A stretch of DNA of 64,000 nt. Origin: Terribacillus saccharophilus. GTDB taxonomy: Bacteria > Bacillota > Bacilli > Bacillales > Amphibacillaceae. Positions 42,768 through 52,278 of this stretch are shown piece after piece. Under the pieces are notes generated by a model. It was given only the letters and a program-made list of their open reading frames with translations. It did not search any database and was not told the origin of the DNA. The DNA lies in NCBI RefSeq assembly GCF_002272075.1, contig NZ_NPBJ01000018.1:32642-96641 (forward strand). Reading direction: 5' to 3'. Every line of letters starts with the position of its first letter. Within the stretch, counting starts at the first letter, position 1. Both the position numbers and the translations under genes were made by a program.

Positions 42768-44099
42768 TTAGTTTCTAAGGCTGATTGTTTCATTTTCAGA
42801 ATAATACACAGGCAGCATCTCTCCATGTGCCTCAATCAAATCATCACACATACTGATAATGTCCTCCATGGAAAGCTCAGCAGCGGTGTGCGGATCTAGC
42901 AGAGCAGCCTGATAGATTTTTTCTTTCGATTTTGTGATTGCAGCTTCAATCGTTAGGAGCTGCGTATTAATATTCGTGCGATTTAAAGCCGCTAGCTGTT
43001 CCGGTAATTCGCCCATGTAGGCCGGAGTAATCCCATTTCGGTTTGCTATGCAAGGGACCTCAACGACCGCTTTTTCAGGCAAGTTGCTGATCAGACCTCC
43101 TGTATTTACAACGTTTCCGCCGAATACAAACGCCTCATTTGTTTCCATCGCTTCTATAATCCGCGAACCATATTCACGAGAACGCTTATGGGTCAAACCT
43201 TGATTGTTAAGCAATTCGCTTTTAGTCTTCTGCCAGTTCTCAATCTGCGCCTCACAGCGCCGCGGGTACTCATCTAACGGAATATTTAGATGATCAATCA
43301 ATTCCGGGTACTTATCTTTAATGAAATAAGGATGGTATTCCGCATTGTGCTCAGAGGATTCAGTCACGTAATAGCCGAATTTGTCCATTAACTCATAGCG
43401 GACCATATCAGGATGCTTTTCTTTTTGTTTTTCTTTTGCACGCTTCTTGATCTCCGGGTACAAATCCTTTCCATTCGATTTAATCTCAAGCAGCCATGCC
43501 ATATGGTTAATACCGGCAATCCGCTCCTCTATATTCTCGTGCGGGATATCCAGATCCTTCAGCAAATCCTTCGTACATACCTGTACACTATGGCATAGCC
43601 CGACCATTTTCACATTCGTAAAGCGAGAAACCGCACCAGTAAGAGCTGCCATTGGATTCGTGTAATTTAACAGCCACGCATCGGGACAGACCTCCTCGAT
43701 ATCCTTAGCGATATCAAGCATTACCGGAATCGTTCGCAGCGACCGGAATATCCCCCCTATACCAACCGTATCGGCAATCGTCTGCCGAAGCCCATACTTC
43801 TTCGGTATCTCAAAATCGATTACAGTACTTGGCTTATAGCCACCAACCTGAATCGCATTAATAACATAACTCGCATCCTTTAATGCTTCTTTGCGATTTG
43901 TATATGCCTTGATGGTGACATCTGCCTGCAACGTAAACTTCAAGGCATTTAATAACAGCTCCGACTCCTCTAGCCGCTCCTCATTGATATCAAATAACGC
44001 AAATTCGAAATTCTGAAGTGCAGGAGATAACATGCAGTCTCCCAATACATTCTTTGTGAAAATTGTACTTCCTGCTCCGATAAACGTAATTTTTTTCAT
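42768..44099 (-). CDS. melA: glycoside hydrolase family 4 alpha-galactosidase/alpha-glucosidase
   Basis: 443 aa. NAD-binding start ITFIGAGSTIFTKNVLGD; Mn-binding motif GLCHSVQVCTKDLL (Cys-His pair), GINHMAWLLEI. GH4 enzymes work by NAD-dependent oxidation-elimination. Same architecture as MelA of Bacillus subtilis and as AglA. ATG start; an operator-like inverted repeat with a cre-like site precedes it at 44141-44186. First gene of the mel operon. Confidence 0.9.
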   Translation of the reverse strand: MKKITFIGAGSTIFTKNVLGDCMLSPALQNFEFALFDINEERLEESELLLNALKFTLQADVTIKAYTNRKEALKDASYVINAIQVGGYKPSTVIDFEIPKKYGLRQTIADTVGIGGIFRSLRTIPVMLDIAKDIEEVCPDAWLLNYTNPMAALTGAVSRFTNVKMVGLCHSVQVCTKDLLKDLDIPHENIEERIAGINHMAWLLEIKSNGKDLYPEIKKRAKEKQKEKHPDMVRYELMDKFGYYVTESSEHNAEYHPYFIKDKYPELIDHLNIPLDEYPRRCEAQIENWQKTKSELLNNQGLTHKRSREYGSRIIEAMETNEAFVFGGNVVNTGGLISNLPEKAVVEVPCIANRNGITPAYMGELPEQLAALNRTNINTQLLTIEAAITKSKEKIYQAALLDPHTAAELSMEDIISMCDDLIEAHGEMLPVYYSENETISLRN

Positions 44100-44140
44100 C
44101 TGCCAGCCTCCTGATAATCAAAAGATATCTTTTTTTAAAT

Positions 44141-44186
44141 CATTGCTTTAATCGATAATATAGCGCTTACATATTGAGAAGCAATG
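44141..44186. promoter_or_regulatory. control region of the mel operon: inverted repeat plus cre-like site
   Basis: CATTGCTT (44141-44148) and AAGCAATG (44179-44186) form an inverted repeat around a cre-like TATAGCGCTTACATA (44159-44173, consensus TGnAAnCGnTnnCA in reverse with mismatches). AraC-type MelR and CcpA may both act here; inferred. Confidence 0.5.
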
Positions 44187-44467
44187 GTAAATAAAATCGA
44201 AAAAAGGGTAAAATATTGCTTTCTATATTTCTTGATACTTTTCACAATCTTTGCTCTGGGATCTGTAGTAAATCCATTTATCTTTAGATTTGAAAAACGA
44301 TACAATCCTACCTATGTCTTAAAAGAATCATATGTACTATCTCAGGAAACCTACTAGATTATATCGGTTTTAAATGAACTACACAGTGTAAATAATTCCC
44401 AATACACAAATCGACAATACTTGGTAAAATTAAACTGTAATCTATTAAATTTAAGGAGCCTTGCACT

Positions 44468-45520
44468 ATGGGTCGAAATAGTACCGAACTTATCGACATT
44501 GCAGCTCGCTTGGAAAACTGGTCTGTCAGCATTCGACTTGATAAGAAAGAAGCTGCTGCTAGTATCCATAAAGAACTGCAACGCCACATCGACGAATACA
44601 ATCATGAATCAAAGCTTTTGTACTTCCTATTGGAAAGCCGACATTACATCATTCAGAATGACTTGATGAAAAGTATTGCCTCTTTAGAACAAGCAAAAGA
44701 TCTCTTTGACTACTTCTCCGACACCCACCGTTATCACCTTCATTTAGCAGAAGCTATGATTTTTTATGAAGAAGAGCATTATCAGGAAGCACTGGATAGT
44801 TTCGAAAAAGCCGAAAAATATCTCCATAAACTGAGTGACCCTGTAGATGTTGGCGAGTTTCATTTTCGTAAGGCCATGGCGTATTTCTTCTTAGAAATTA
44901 TTGCTCTATCAGTCGTACATACAGAAAAAGCCATTCAATCATTTAAACCACATCAACCATTTCATTTTTTACTAGCTCGTTCGGAAATGTTACAAGGATT
45001 AAATTTTATAGAGCTTGCTAATTATGATTTAGCAGAAGAATATCTTCATAATGCTCTAACGCATGCTAGAAAAACTGAAGAACATGCTTTAACTTCATAC
45101 ATTAATCATAATCTAGGCGGGCTTTATGCGAGAAGAGGTTTACCAGCTGCAGCAATTCGTTATTTGAAGGAAGCCTACAAAAATAAACAGCAGCGCACAC
45201 AATTAAAAGTCTTATTTTTGTTAGCAGATTGCTACTGGAAGACTAATCAACGTTCCAAAGCTACTAAAGCATATAACGAAGGATTCCAAGCTAGCATTGA
45301 GGAAGATAATATGAAAATGAAGTGGGAATTCGCTATGCTGCATAAAAAATATGAAGATAGATTAAATTTTGAAAGCGTATGGCAAGAAGGCATAGACTAC
45401 TTTCACAGAATCAACGATAATTACAATGTAAGACATTATACAAAAGAATTAGCTGACTATTATTCTTCCAAGAAGAACTATGAACTTGCAAATCGTTACT
45501 ATGCACTTGCTCTACAATAA
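44468..45520 (+). CDS. rap: Rap family response-regulator aspartate phosphatase / TPR regulator
   Basis: 350 aa with the Rap layout: N-terminal three-helix bundle (residues 1-70) and TPR repeats, visible as YHLHLAEAMIFYEEEHYQEALDSFEKAEKYLH, FIELANYDLAEEYLHNALTHARK, NLGGLYARRGLPAAAIRYLKEAYKNK and FKHTKELADYYSSKKNYELANRYYALALQ-like end. Rap proteins dephosphorylate Spo0F or block ComA-type regulators and are inhibited by an imported Phr peptide. ATG with AAGGAGCC upstream. Immediately followed by two phr genes. The target regulator cannot be named. Confidence 0.9.
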   Translation: MGRNSTELIDIAARLENWSVSIRLDKKEAAASIHKELQRHIDEYNHESKLLYFLLESRHYIIQNDLMKSIASLEQAKDLFDYFSDTHRYHLHLAEAMIFYEEEHYQEALDSFEKAEKYLHKLSDPVDVGEFHFRKAMAYFFLEIIALSVVHTEKAIQSFKPHQPFHFLLARSEMLQGLNFIELANYDLAEEYLHNALTHARKTEEHALTSYINHNLGGLYARRGLPAAAIRYLKEAYKNKQQRTQLKVLFLLADCYWKTNQRSKATKAYNEGFQASIEEDNMKMKWEFAMLHKKYEDRLNFESVWQEGIDYFHRINDNYNVRHYTKELADYYSSKKNYELANRYYALALQ

Positions 45521-45547
45521 AAAGGAGGGCTTTTTATGAAAAAAGTA
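45506..45547 (+). repeat. direct repeat 1: rap 3' end plus phr start
   Basis: The last codons of rap, the AAGGAGGGC ribosome binding site and the first codons of phr. A nearly identical 41-bp copy is at 45766-45806, with one substitution and one base lost. Confidence 0.85.
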
Positions 45548-45676
45548 ACTTTTACTTTGATTCTGGCTATCACAATTATTGTAAGTGGATTAACAGGATA
45601 TGCTGACCATGGCTCTACCGCAAGTAACAAAAATGATCCAGGTGGCGGTGGATTTTCCATCATCTTAGATAAATAA
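45536..45676 (+). CDS. phr: Phr signal peptide precursor 1
   Basis: 46 residues: MKKVTFTLILAITIIVSG signal sequence, Tyr-Ala cleavage region (GYADHGS) and C-terminal tail NDPGGGGFSIILDK. The gene starts 16 nt after the rap stop with a strong site. Phr precursors are exported, cut and re-imported as 5-7 residue peptides; a DPGGGGF-like segment is a candidate mature peptide. Second copy 259 nt downstream has a different tail. Confidence 0.85.
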   Translation: MKKVTFTLILAITIIVSGLTGYADHGSTASNKNDPGGGGFSIILDK

Positions 45677-45765
45677 TCATAATATAGATCACCCACCGAT
45701 CATCGTAAAAAGACAAGCACTATACTTCCAAGTAAATCTAGGAACTTGCCGTACGATACTTTTAT

Positions 45766-45806
45766 CTTGCTCTACATTAAAAGGAGGGCTTTTTATGAAA
45801 AAAGTA
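45766..45806 (+). repeat. direct repeat 2: copy of rap 3' end plus phr start
   Basis: Second copy of the unit at 45506-45547. The sequence before it (CGATACTTTTATCTTGCTCTACATTAA) is a decayed copy of the final rap codons, so the unit arose by tandem duplication. Confidence 0.85.
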
Positions 45807-45929
45807 GTTTTCACTTTGTTTCTAGCTGTTACGGTTATTGTAAGTGGAATTGCAGGATATGCAGAACACTCTGATACCGCTGAAAAACAAGGGGATCCCG
45901 GTGGTGCTGGTTTATCCATTAGATTTTAA
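45795..45929 (+). CDS. phr: Phr signal peptide precursor 2
   Basis: 44 residues: MKKVVFTLFLAVTVIVSGIAG signal, then YAEHSDTAEKQ and tail GDPGGAGLSIRF. Ribosome binding site identical to the first copy. The conserved core DPGG(G/A)G(F/L)S between the two tails points to the mature peptide. A strong terminator follows. Whether both peptides act on the same Rap is unknown. Confidence 0.85.
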   Translation: MKKVVFTLFLAVTVIVSGIAGYAEHSDTAEKQGDPGGAGLSIRF

Positions 45930-45930
45930 A

Positions 45931-45967
45931 CAAAAAAAAGAAGATCACATGTTGATCTTCTTTTTTT
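45931..45967. terminator. bidirectional terminator after the rap-phr-phr operon
   Basis: GAAGATCA (45940-45947) / TGATCTTC (45953-45960) flanked by A8 and T8, so it serves both the phr gene and the convergent MFS gene. Confidence 0.92.
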
Positions 45968-45985
45968 GTACATATTTACTGTTCC

Positions 45986-47218
45986 CTAGATTCTCTCTTT
46001 ATCTTTTCCTTGTGTACCAACAGATATTTTTTGATTCTTACCTGCAATCGTCCCTAAAAAGGCAATACATAAGGCGGCGACCATAAGAATAATGAGCGGT
46101 ACCGTCCATCCATTTGTCTTTTCAGCGATGGTACCAAGCAGTAGCGGCCCCGTAGCAGCAACCAAGTAGCCGACTGATTGCGCCATACTTGATAGCTGGG
46201 AAGATTCCGCAATAGAATTAGTCCGCAGAACAAAGAACATCATAGCTAAGCTGAATGCTGTTCCTGCACCAACCCCCGTTAATACAAGCGGTGCGATGAT
46301 CAGCTGAGAGGAAATAAACGTAACTCCCACTAAACCAAAGAAAAATAATAGGCCGGCAATACAGCCAAGCAGCCGCTGGTTTTTCATTCTGCCCGCAATG
46401 ATAGGTGCAATGAATGTCGTAGGGATAAGCCCTAGCTGATAAATGGCAATGAGCCAACCTGCTTCACTTTCATCGAACCCTTTGGACATTAGTATATCTG
46501 GCAGCCACGTAAACAGGCTGTACGGTATGAAGGATTGCAAACCCATAAAGAGCGTTACTGCCCATGCAATCTTAGATTTGAAAATCCCCCGAGAGGCCTT
46601 GTTCTCTACTTTCACAAATACTTTCTTTTCCGAACGTGCTGCCGGTAATCGAAGCAATAAGATAACTATTGCTATTAAGGAGAGGATACTCCATATTTGC
46701 ATCGCATTCCGCCAGCCAAAGCTAGGTACAGATGCTATCGGCACGGAAATACCTGAAGCAAGCGCTCCGAAAATGTTCATCGAAACGGAATATATGCCTG
46801 TCATCAGCCCGATTTGATAAGGAAAACTAGACTTAATCAAACCAGGCATCAGCACATTACCAAAAGCAATGGCCATCCCCAGTAGAACAGTCCCAAATAA
46901 CAGCAGCGGAAGACCGCTCAAAGCCCGAATAAAAATACCTACAGTCAGCATGAACATTGCAGCTAACAGCGTTAACTCCATGCCAAACTTACTCGATATC
47001 TTAGGTACTAATGATGAAAAAACACCAAAAGCAAGCAGCGGTAATGTATTTACCAGACCAACCATGGAGTTGGAAACGTCCAGTTCTTCCCGGAAGAATG
47101 GTATAAGCGGCCCAACGGAAGTAAGCGGTGAACGCAAGGTAGCAGCAATGAAAAGAATTGCTAGTATCAATAAAAATGTATAATAACGTTTTTGCGTATT
47201 TGTATTAGATCTGTTCAC
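45986..47218 (-). CDS. MFS transporter, CynX/NimT family
   Basis: 410 aa, 12 helices. The start LAILFIAATLRSPLTSVGPLIPFFREELDVS and the LGMAIAFGNVLMPGLIKSSFP loop mark the CynX/NimT branch (cyanate or 2-nitroimidazole transporters). Substrate unknown. Start ATG after AGGAAGGATATTTT. Confidence 0.85.
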   Translation of the reverse strand: MNRSNTNTQKRYYTFLLILAILFIAATLRSPLTSVGPLIPFFREELDVSNSMVGLVNTLPLLAFGVFSSLVPKISSKFGMELTLLAAMFMLTVGIFIRALSGLPLLLFGTVLLGMAIAFGNVLMPGLIKSSFPYQIGLMTGIYSVSMNIFGALASGISVPIASVPSFGWRNAMQIWSILSLIAIVILLLRLPAARSEKKVFVKVENKASRGIFKSKIAWAVTLFMGLQSFIPYSLFTWLPDILMSKGFDESEAGWLIAIYQLGLIPTTFIAPIIAGRMKNQRLLGCIAGLLFFFGLVGVTFISSQLIIAPLVLTGVGAGTAFSLAMMFFVLRTNSIAESSQLSSMAQSVGYLVAATGPLLLGTIAEKTNGWTVPLIILMVAALCIAFLGTIAGKNQKISVGTQGKDKERI

Positions 47219-47398
47219 ATAAAATATCCTTCCTAAGTTAGATGCAATAATTCATCATAACAAATAATTTAAACTGGAAGAAGAAGTTTATTCAACAGTT
47301 AATAATTATTATGAATATCGCGTCTCCCTATAGGCATTCGCACAGTCCCTTAGGCAATGACCTACATATCGTACATGGAAAACAATGGAGGTATGTAT

Positions 47399-47893
47399 AT
47401 GACCAATTTTTATTCCTTCCATGGAACTGTAACGATGATTAGTGATTTCCAGGGGAATGGCCGAGCGGATGGCTGTTTTAAATTCTTTACTGTCGAAAAC
47501 GATACAGGATCAATAGTGAACTTTGTTGTATCACCTACTACTTACTTCGTTGATCATGCAATGGTATCCGTAGGTGATCGTGTAACTGGCTATTATGATG
47601 GAGATGCACCTGCGATTCTTATTTATCCTCCCCAGTTCCCAGCACTTGTTATGGTGAAGGAAAACCAGAATCAAAATGTGAAAGTTAGTTTCTTTAATAA
47701 TCAGCTGGTTAGCAGTGATGGACAATTGCAGCTGAATATATCACAGTTTACACCGCTAGTATTAACGAATGGGCAAGCTTTTACTGGTGACCTTGGGAAC
47801 CGGGATTTGATTGTTGTATATGGACCCACAACAAAAAGCATCCCAGCTCAAGCTACTCCTTATTGGGTAATTGTTTTGTGTAAGAGTCTATAA
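47399..47893 (+). CDS. conserved hypothetical protein with beta-rich fold
   Basis: 164 aa from the ATG at 47399 (GGAGG 7 nt upstream); two in-frame ATGs upstream lack good sites. No signal peptide or membrane helix. Alternating hydrophobic/polar residues (VTMISDFQGNGRADGCFKFFTVENDTGSIVNFVVSP-type strands) and SVGDRVTGYYDGDAPAILIYPP suggest an OB-like beta barrel. I recognise similar Bacillus hypothetical proteins but no function. A decayed, internally deleted copy is at 53190-53258. Confidence 0.7.
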   Translation: MTNFYSFHGTVTMISDFQGNGRADGCFKFFTVENDTGSIVNFVVSPTTYFVDHAMVSVGDRVTGYYDGDAPAILIYPPQFPALVMVKENQNQNVKVSFFNNQLVSSDGQLQLNISQFTPLVLTNGQAFTGDLGNRDLIVVYGPTTKSIPAQATPYWVIVLCKSL

Positions 47894-47894
47894 T

Positions 47895-48086
47895 ACAGTT
47901 GATGATGTGATCGGTAAACCATCAGCTTATTGCATTCAAAAAATCCAGGAACACTTATATGTTTCAAAGGAAAAATGCTTAATCATTGGCGACCGGTTAG
48001 AAACGGATATCTTGATGGGCAAAAGCTATAACGTACCTACCTGCCTCGTCTTGACTGGTATATCTGCCTGCACTATGTTTAAATAA
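47895..48086 (+). pseudogene. C-terminal relic of a HAD-IIA phosphatase (NagD/AraL-like)
   Basis: Reads VIGKPSAYCIQKIQEHLYVS and KCLIIGDRLETDILMGKSYN followed by TCLVLTGIS, the C-terminal HAD motifs III-IV (GKPS..., GDR.ETDI..G) of NagD-type sugar-phosphatases. The N-terminal cap and catalytic DxD half are missing and there is no start signal, so it is a 5'-truncated relic joined to the end of the previous gene. Confidence 0.85.
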
Positions 48087-48243
48087 CGAAAATAGAACCA
48101 AATTATATAATACAGAATTTATTAGAGCTGTTTGAAGATGTTGTACCGTCAGTGATGCGATTAATAGTAGAAGCTTGGTTTGGGATAAGGACGATTGAAT
48201 TTAACAATTTTAAATACACCTATAACATATTCCGATAAAAAAA

Positions 48244-48280
48244 CATCAAACTTTAGTGTATCAAGGTTTGATGTTTTTTT
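48244..48280. terminator. bidirectional terminator
   Basis: CATCAAAC (48244-48251) / GTTTGATG (48266-48273) then TTTTTTT; A run on the other side. No functional gene is nearby on the plus strand, so it is the end of the relic transcript or of the PLP decarboxylase. Confidence 0.7.
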
Positions 48281-48427
48281 GAGAAATGATATTACATCAT
48301 GTAAGGTAAGGACTGCTGCCAGCCGTTTCTTCTGACTTGTCAGCTACTTCATAGTACATGCTAATATAAAGATCCCCTCTCCTATAAACCAGGAGAAATA
48401 GTTAGAGAGTGGAACAGAATCTTACAA

Positions 48428-50062
48428 TTATACTTTTACTACTGTCGTCTTCATAAATAATTCTAAGTGTTCTTTTAAGAATCCAACATAACGGTCGACT
48501 TCTTCTATTGTCGAGTATGGCGAGATTGCAAAAAATTTATGAGCATATATGGATATTCGATCGTTTGAGTTTGCTGCTTCCACGAGACACTGCTTTTTTG
48601 TAAATCCAAAGTAGACGGTATCTCGTTCGGTTCCAATCATCTCTGCAAACTCGTCATTAAATTGATTAATTTCCGTCATTTCTTCTATAGTTAGCAGTCC
48701 ATTCAATTCACCATTCCATTTATTCTTCTCGGGATAAAAACGGAATGTTGTAATAGGAGAAACCTCATTCGTGATTGCCACATTCGGAAATTCCCTTTTT
48801 AGTGTCTCTCTAAATGCAATATTAACATGAATATAATTGGCTAAAAGCTTTTGATAGCCTTCGATTCCAAATGCTAGTAAAGATGCATAAATCGCCAAAG
48901 CACTTCCCATTCGCGAGCATTCGAGTGTGTAGCCTGTATGATAACTACCATAACCGCGATTCCCAACATACGGCGTTTCTACTGCATCTAAATCAACATT
49001 CTTAAGATACTCTTTGTTTTTGATTAAAAATAAACTTGTGATATATGGCGTTTGTCCAAGCTTATGGAAATCAAAGACCATACTATCTGCAAGCTTTATA
49101 TTTTTAAATTTTTGTTGATAGGATTTCAATACCTCAATAACGTTGTCTGTAAATTGCAAAGTATTGCTTTCAAAGCTGTAATTATTAAAGAAAGTATACA
49201 TGCCCCCCATAGCAGAGTCTGCATGGATATAGATTGGATCTATGCCATATGTGCGTTCCATTTCTACCGCTATATGCTTAATCCCCTTAATGTCATCAAC
49301 CCCAAATGTATCAGTAGTTCCCATTGTGGCAAGGACATAAAGCGGAACACCGCCTTTTGCAATAATATGCTCCATTTTTTCTTTTAGATCTTCTAGATTG
49401 ATTGAATGATCAGCATTAACTTTCACTCGAATCATGTTTTCTATGCCAATCCCAGTTGCTTCTACAGATTTAAGCAGACTGTAGTGTGATAGCTCTGAAC
49501 AGAAACAATAGAGATTTTGCGGTACACCATTTTGATTAGAGAACGGCTCGTAACGGGCAATGGCAAGACGTAAAGAGTTAAAGACAGCCCCTTGTCCTCC
49601 CCATGTTGTATATCCTGCGCTGATGCTTTCATCGTATCCGATAAGTTTGGATAGCATTGCAGCTACTTCGACTTCTGCTTTTGCTGCAGCTGGTCCCTCC
49701 ACATCCCATAGATTATTACCATTAACTAGAACCATCACCAGATTACCAAGGATACTAGCAATATTGGGAAGGGGAGCTGCATTGGCTACATAGTTTCGAT
49801 TGACGAACCGGTGCCCTTCTACTAATTTTAGAAGCTCCTGAACCACTTCCTCCATCGACACTCCTGTATTCGGAACAGACGCCTTTTGAATAACGCGATT
49901 ATAGTAATCCTCTGTGTACTCAGGCATTTCTCCTAGCGTTAGTTTGTTAGGATCTTTTAATTCATCTATTTTTGTTAAAATCGACTTGAAAAAGGACAAT
50001 AATTCCTCTCTTTGAAAGTCATTCCCGTCCATACTAGGATATAATTTTTGAATTTCATTCAT
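48428..50062 (-). CDS. group II PLP-dependent decarboxylase (PanP/GAD/TyrDC-like)
   Basis: 544 aa. Typical group II features: GYTTWGGQGAVFNSLRLA (substrate/PLP phosphate), YILATMGTTDTFGVDDI-type segment (PLYVLATMGTTDTFG), HADSAMGGMY with the ring-stacking His/Asp, and the Schiff-base Lys in SMVFDFHKLGQTPY. The 544-aa size and FDFHKLGQTPY context recall PanP-type aspartate 1-decarboxylases and relatives. Substrate not identifiable. It is the last gene of the riboswitch-led cluster but a long hairpin terminator (50190-50261) separates it from the gene before, so it may be expressed separately or by read-through. Confidence 0.87.
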   Translation of the reverse strand: MNEIQKLYPSMDGNDFQREELLSFFKSILTKIDELKDPNKLTLGEMPEYTEDYYNRVIQKASVPNTGVSMEEVVQELLKLVEGHRFVNRNYVANAAPLPNIASILGNLVMVLVNGNNLWDVEGPAAAKAEVEVAAMLSKLIGYDESISAGYTTWGGQGAVFNSLRLAIARYEPFSNQNGVPQNLYCFCSELSHYSLLKSVEATGIGIENMIRVKVNADHSINLEDLKEKMEHIIAKGGVPLYVLATMGTTDTFGVDDIKGIKHIAVEMERTYGIDPIYIHADSAMGGMYTFFNNYSFESNTLQFTDNVIEVLKSYQQKFKNIKLADSMVFDFHKLGQTPYITSLFLIKNKEYLKNVDLDAVETPYVGNRGYGSYHTGYTLECSRMGSALAIYASLLAFGIEGYQKLLANYIHVNIAFRETLKREFPNVAITNEVSPITTFRFYPEKNKWNGELNGLLTIEEMTEINQFNDEFAEMIGTERDTVYFGFTKKQCLVEAANSNDRISIYAHKFFAISPYSTIEEVDRYVGFLKEHLELFMKTTVVKV

Positions 50063-50189
50063 TGTTTTACCTCCTAATGTCTAAATAATTATAGAAATTA
50101 CTGATTGAGATTTTATGTTTTAGGTAGATAAAAGGGGAATGTTAGCTATAAGAATAAATTAAGACAAGCGCAAGTAATTTTCTCATAAG

Positions 50190-50261
50190 AAAAAGATCCC
50201 CTCCTTTGTAAACAGATCAGAATGCTCTCTTTATTTTTAAATCTGTTCACTAAAAGGGATC
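50190..50261 (-). terminator. long hairpin terminator between the MCP-like gene and the decarboxylase
   Basis: On the minus strand GATCCC...GAACAGAT pairs with ATCTGTTT...GGGGATC over about 20 positions with bulges, loop ~20 nt, followed by TTTTTC. It could cut read-through from the riboswitch transcript. Confidence 0.7.
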
Positions 50262-50356
50262 ATCCCATATTAGATAAATTATGGAGAAGCCTTATATTTT
50301 TATTCGGTAAGGCGAATATTGTCAAACTGCTACCTTGACCTTTTATTCTGGCATTT

Positions 50357-51481
50357 CTAACTCGCTTTTACTTCTTCTGCTTTGACATCATCATTCTCTT
50401 TTAGTAGTTCGCCTACTACGTTTTTGTGGTCTATAAGATTTCTTGCTTTCTCAACCAGGTTTTGTATCGTATGAAGTTCCTCATCATTAATCTCAATTAG
50501 TTCCTCAAACATCTCCACCGATTCTCGTGAGATAGATGCAATCTCAACGATTGTTGTCATGATCTGGTGTGAAGCAGTAGATAATTCTTCTGTGTTTGCA
50601 GAAGAGTTCTCGTTGTTTTCAGCAATAATTTTTGTAGTAGATAGTATCTTTTCGAACATATTTCCAACCTCTAAAATGTCTGCATTCGTATCTTTAAATT
50701 CTTCGGTCCCCTGGTTCATTGACTTAACCACTATAGCTGTTTCTTCTTGTATATTTTTCACGATATGTGATACTTCTGAAGTAGATTGGCGAGTTTGTTC
50801 TGCTAATTTTCTTACCTCATCTGCAACAACAGCAAATCCTTTACCATTTTCGCCTGCTCGAGCAGCTTCTATCGCAGCATTCAGCGCCAGCAGATTAATT
50901 TGTTCAGAGATCTCTGTAATCACCTTAACAATACTGCTGATTTCATAAGATTTTTCTCCAAGTTTGTTTATTGCATTAGAGGTTGTATTTACTGTTTGAT
51001 TAAATTGATCCATCTTTACCAAGGAATCTTTTAGTTTCTCATTTCCTTGCTGCGTTAAATCTAGCGTAGTATTGGATTGTTCTGAAATCTGATTAGATCT
51101 AACTGATAAATTTTCTATCGCTTGTGTCATTTCTTCCATGGAGGCAGCACTTTCTTCTGTGGCTACTAATTGTTTCTCTAATCCTCTGCCTACCTCGTCA
51201 ATTGCTGCTCTGACAATATCAGCTTGTTCAGAAGCATATTCACCTGTTTCCGCAAGATTTATGCCTTTTTCATTCACATCTTTTGATAACGATAGTAGTT
51301 TCTTTTCTATATGGCTGAAGTTCTCAAGCCGCTGCTCATTCCCAGCGCTATTCAAAATAATTTCATCGCCACTGCCTGAAGTGTTAAATTGTGCACGACG
51401 TTTCAGTGCAACATATTGGTAAGCAAAATAACCTAAAGCTATCAATAGAATGACTATTATTCCTATCAAGTAAAATTCCAT
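50357..51481 (-). CDS. membrane-anchored methyl-accepting chemotaxis-type signalling protein
   Basis: 374 aa. One N-terminal helix ([23 protein letters not shown], residues 4-26) and then a long coiled-coil signalling domain with the conserved hairpin tip [21 protein letters not shown] and [15 protein letters not shown]. There is no extracellular sensor domain and no HAMP domain, so it senses intracellularly or through partners. Adjacent genes encode a GNAT protein, a STAS-like protein and (after a terminator) a PLP decarboxylase; a c-di-GMP riboswitch leads the group. Confidence 0.88.
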   Translation of the reverse strand: MEFYLIGIIVILLIALGYFAYQYVALKRRAQFNTSGSGDEIILNSAGNEQRLENFSHIEKKLLSLSKDVNEKGINLAETGEYASEQADIVRAAIDEVGRGLEKQLVATEESAASMEEMTQAIENLSVRSNQISEQSNTTLDLTQQGNEKLKDSLVKMDQFNQTVNTTSNAINKLGEKSYEISSIVKVITEISEQINLLALNAAIEAARAGENGKGFAVVADEVRKLAEQTRQSTSEVSHIVKNIQEETAIVVKSMNQGTEEFKDTNADILEVGNMFEKILSTTKIIAENNENSSANTEELSTASHQIMTTIVEIASISRESVEMFEELIEINDEELHTIQNLVEKARNLIDHKNVVGELLKENDDVKAEEVKAS

Positions 51482-51525
51482 GATAAATTAAACTCCTACT
51501 TTCTGTTTCAATCAGAATTATATTT

Positions 51526-52236
51526 TTATAGTTCTCTTATAATAATGTATGTTCCATCAGCTACATTCGCAGGAATGGCTTGCAGTTTGCTATTGTCTTT
51601 ATACATATGAACAATATGATTACCTTCGATATCTTGGTATTTTTTCATGTTGTGATATTTTTCCATCACACGAATCGATTTAGGGTTTGTCGCTTCGCCC
51701 ACTACTGCCTTCAGCCCCTGCGTCGCTGCTTTTGTAATCAATCTATTTCCTAATTGCTTAATTACTTCATGACGCTCTTGTTCAGCTATCACGCCCAACA
51801 TAAATAGGTGCAACATATCCCCATTGGAAATATCTTTTCCGCTACGTCTTTTATAGTCTTCGATAAAGCGTTTATCTACGTCTTCCAGTACGTGAAGAAT
51901 AACATTCATATCATAGAAAGAACCTTCGAATACATCCTCTCCGATAATTTCGGGTGCATTGGTATCACCGGCAAGTACACCTACAACATGATTATCAGTG
52001 TCTAGAGCGACTGCACAATATCCTTGGTCTACAGTTGAATCCAAATAATCCTTGGTAAAAGCATAGAAATCTTCATACGCTATACTTAATTGTCCAACCA
52101 TCGGTTCCTGAACCCATTTCCCTGCAACATCAACACCAATAAATGTACGGGCAAGACATTCGGCAGCTTTTTGAATCATTTCTGTTTGATTCTTTGTTAA
52201 AATTTCATATGTATACAATTCTTGAGTTGCTTGCAT
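51526..52236 (-). CDS. GNAT-fold acetyltransferase
   Basis: 236 aa. The acetyl-CoA region is VIKQLGNRLITKAATQGLKAVVGEATNPKSIRVMEKYHNM, with the preceding LHLFMLGVIAEQERH giving the beta4 strand and the R/Q-x-x-G-x-G/A like loop partly degenerate. The long N-terminal part (IQKAAECLARTFIGVDVAGKWV) resembles arylalkylamine or polyamine-type GNATs. Between the STAS-like gene (42 nt) and the MCP-like gene (44 nt), so one transcript. Substrate unknown; an amine made by the decarboxylase is an attractive guess. Confidence 0.78.
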   Translation of the reverse strand: MQATQELYTYEILTKNQTEMIQKAAECLARTFIGVDVAGKWVQEPMVGQLSIAYEDFYAFTKDYLDSTVDQGYCAVALDTDNHVVGVLAGDTNAPEIIGEDVFEGSFYDMNVILHVLEDVDKRFIEDYKRRSGKDISNGDMLHLFMLGVIAEQERHEVIKQLGNRLITKAATQGLKAVVGEATNPKSIRVMEKYHNMKKYQDIEGNHIVHMYKDNSKLQAIPANVADGTYIIIREL

Positions 52237-52278
52237 GTTTTACTCTCCCTTTTAACTGCAAATTTGGCGAACCGGATG

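Noticed and set aside
50190..50261. Possible second riboswitch before the decarboxylase
   Set aside because: It is one long hairpin with a T tail and has no aptamer-like conserved blocks.
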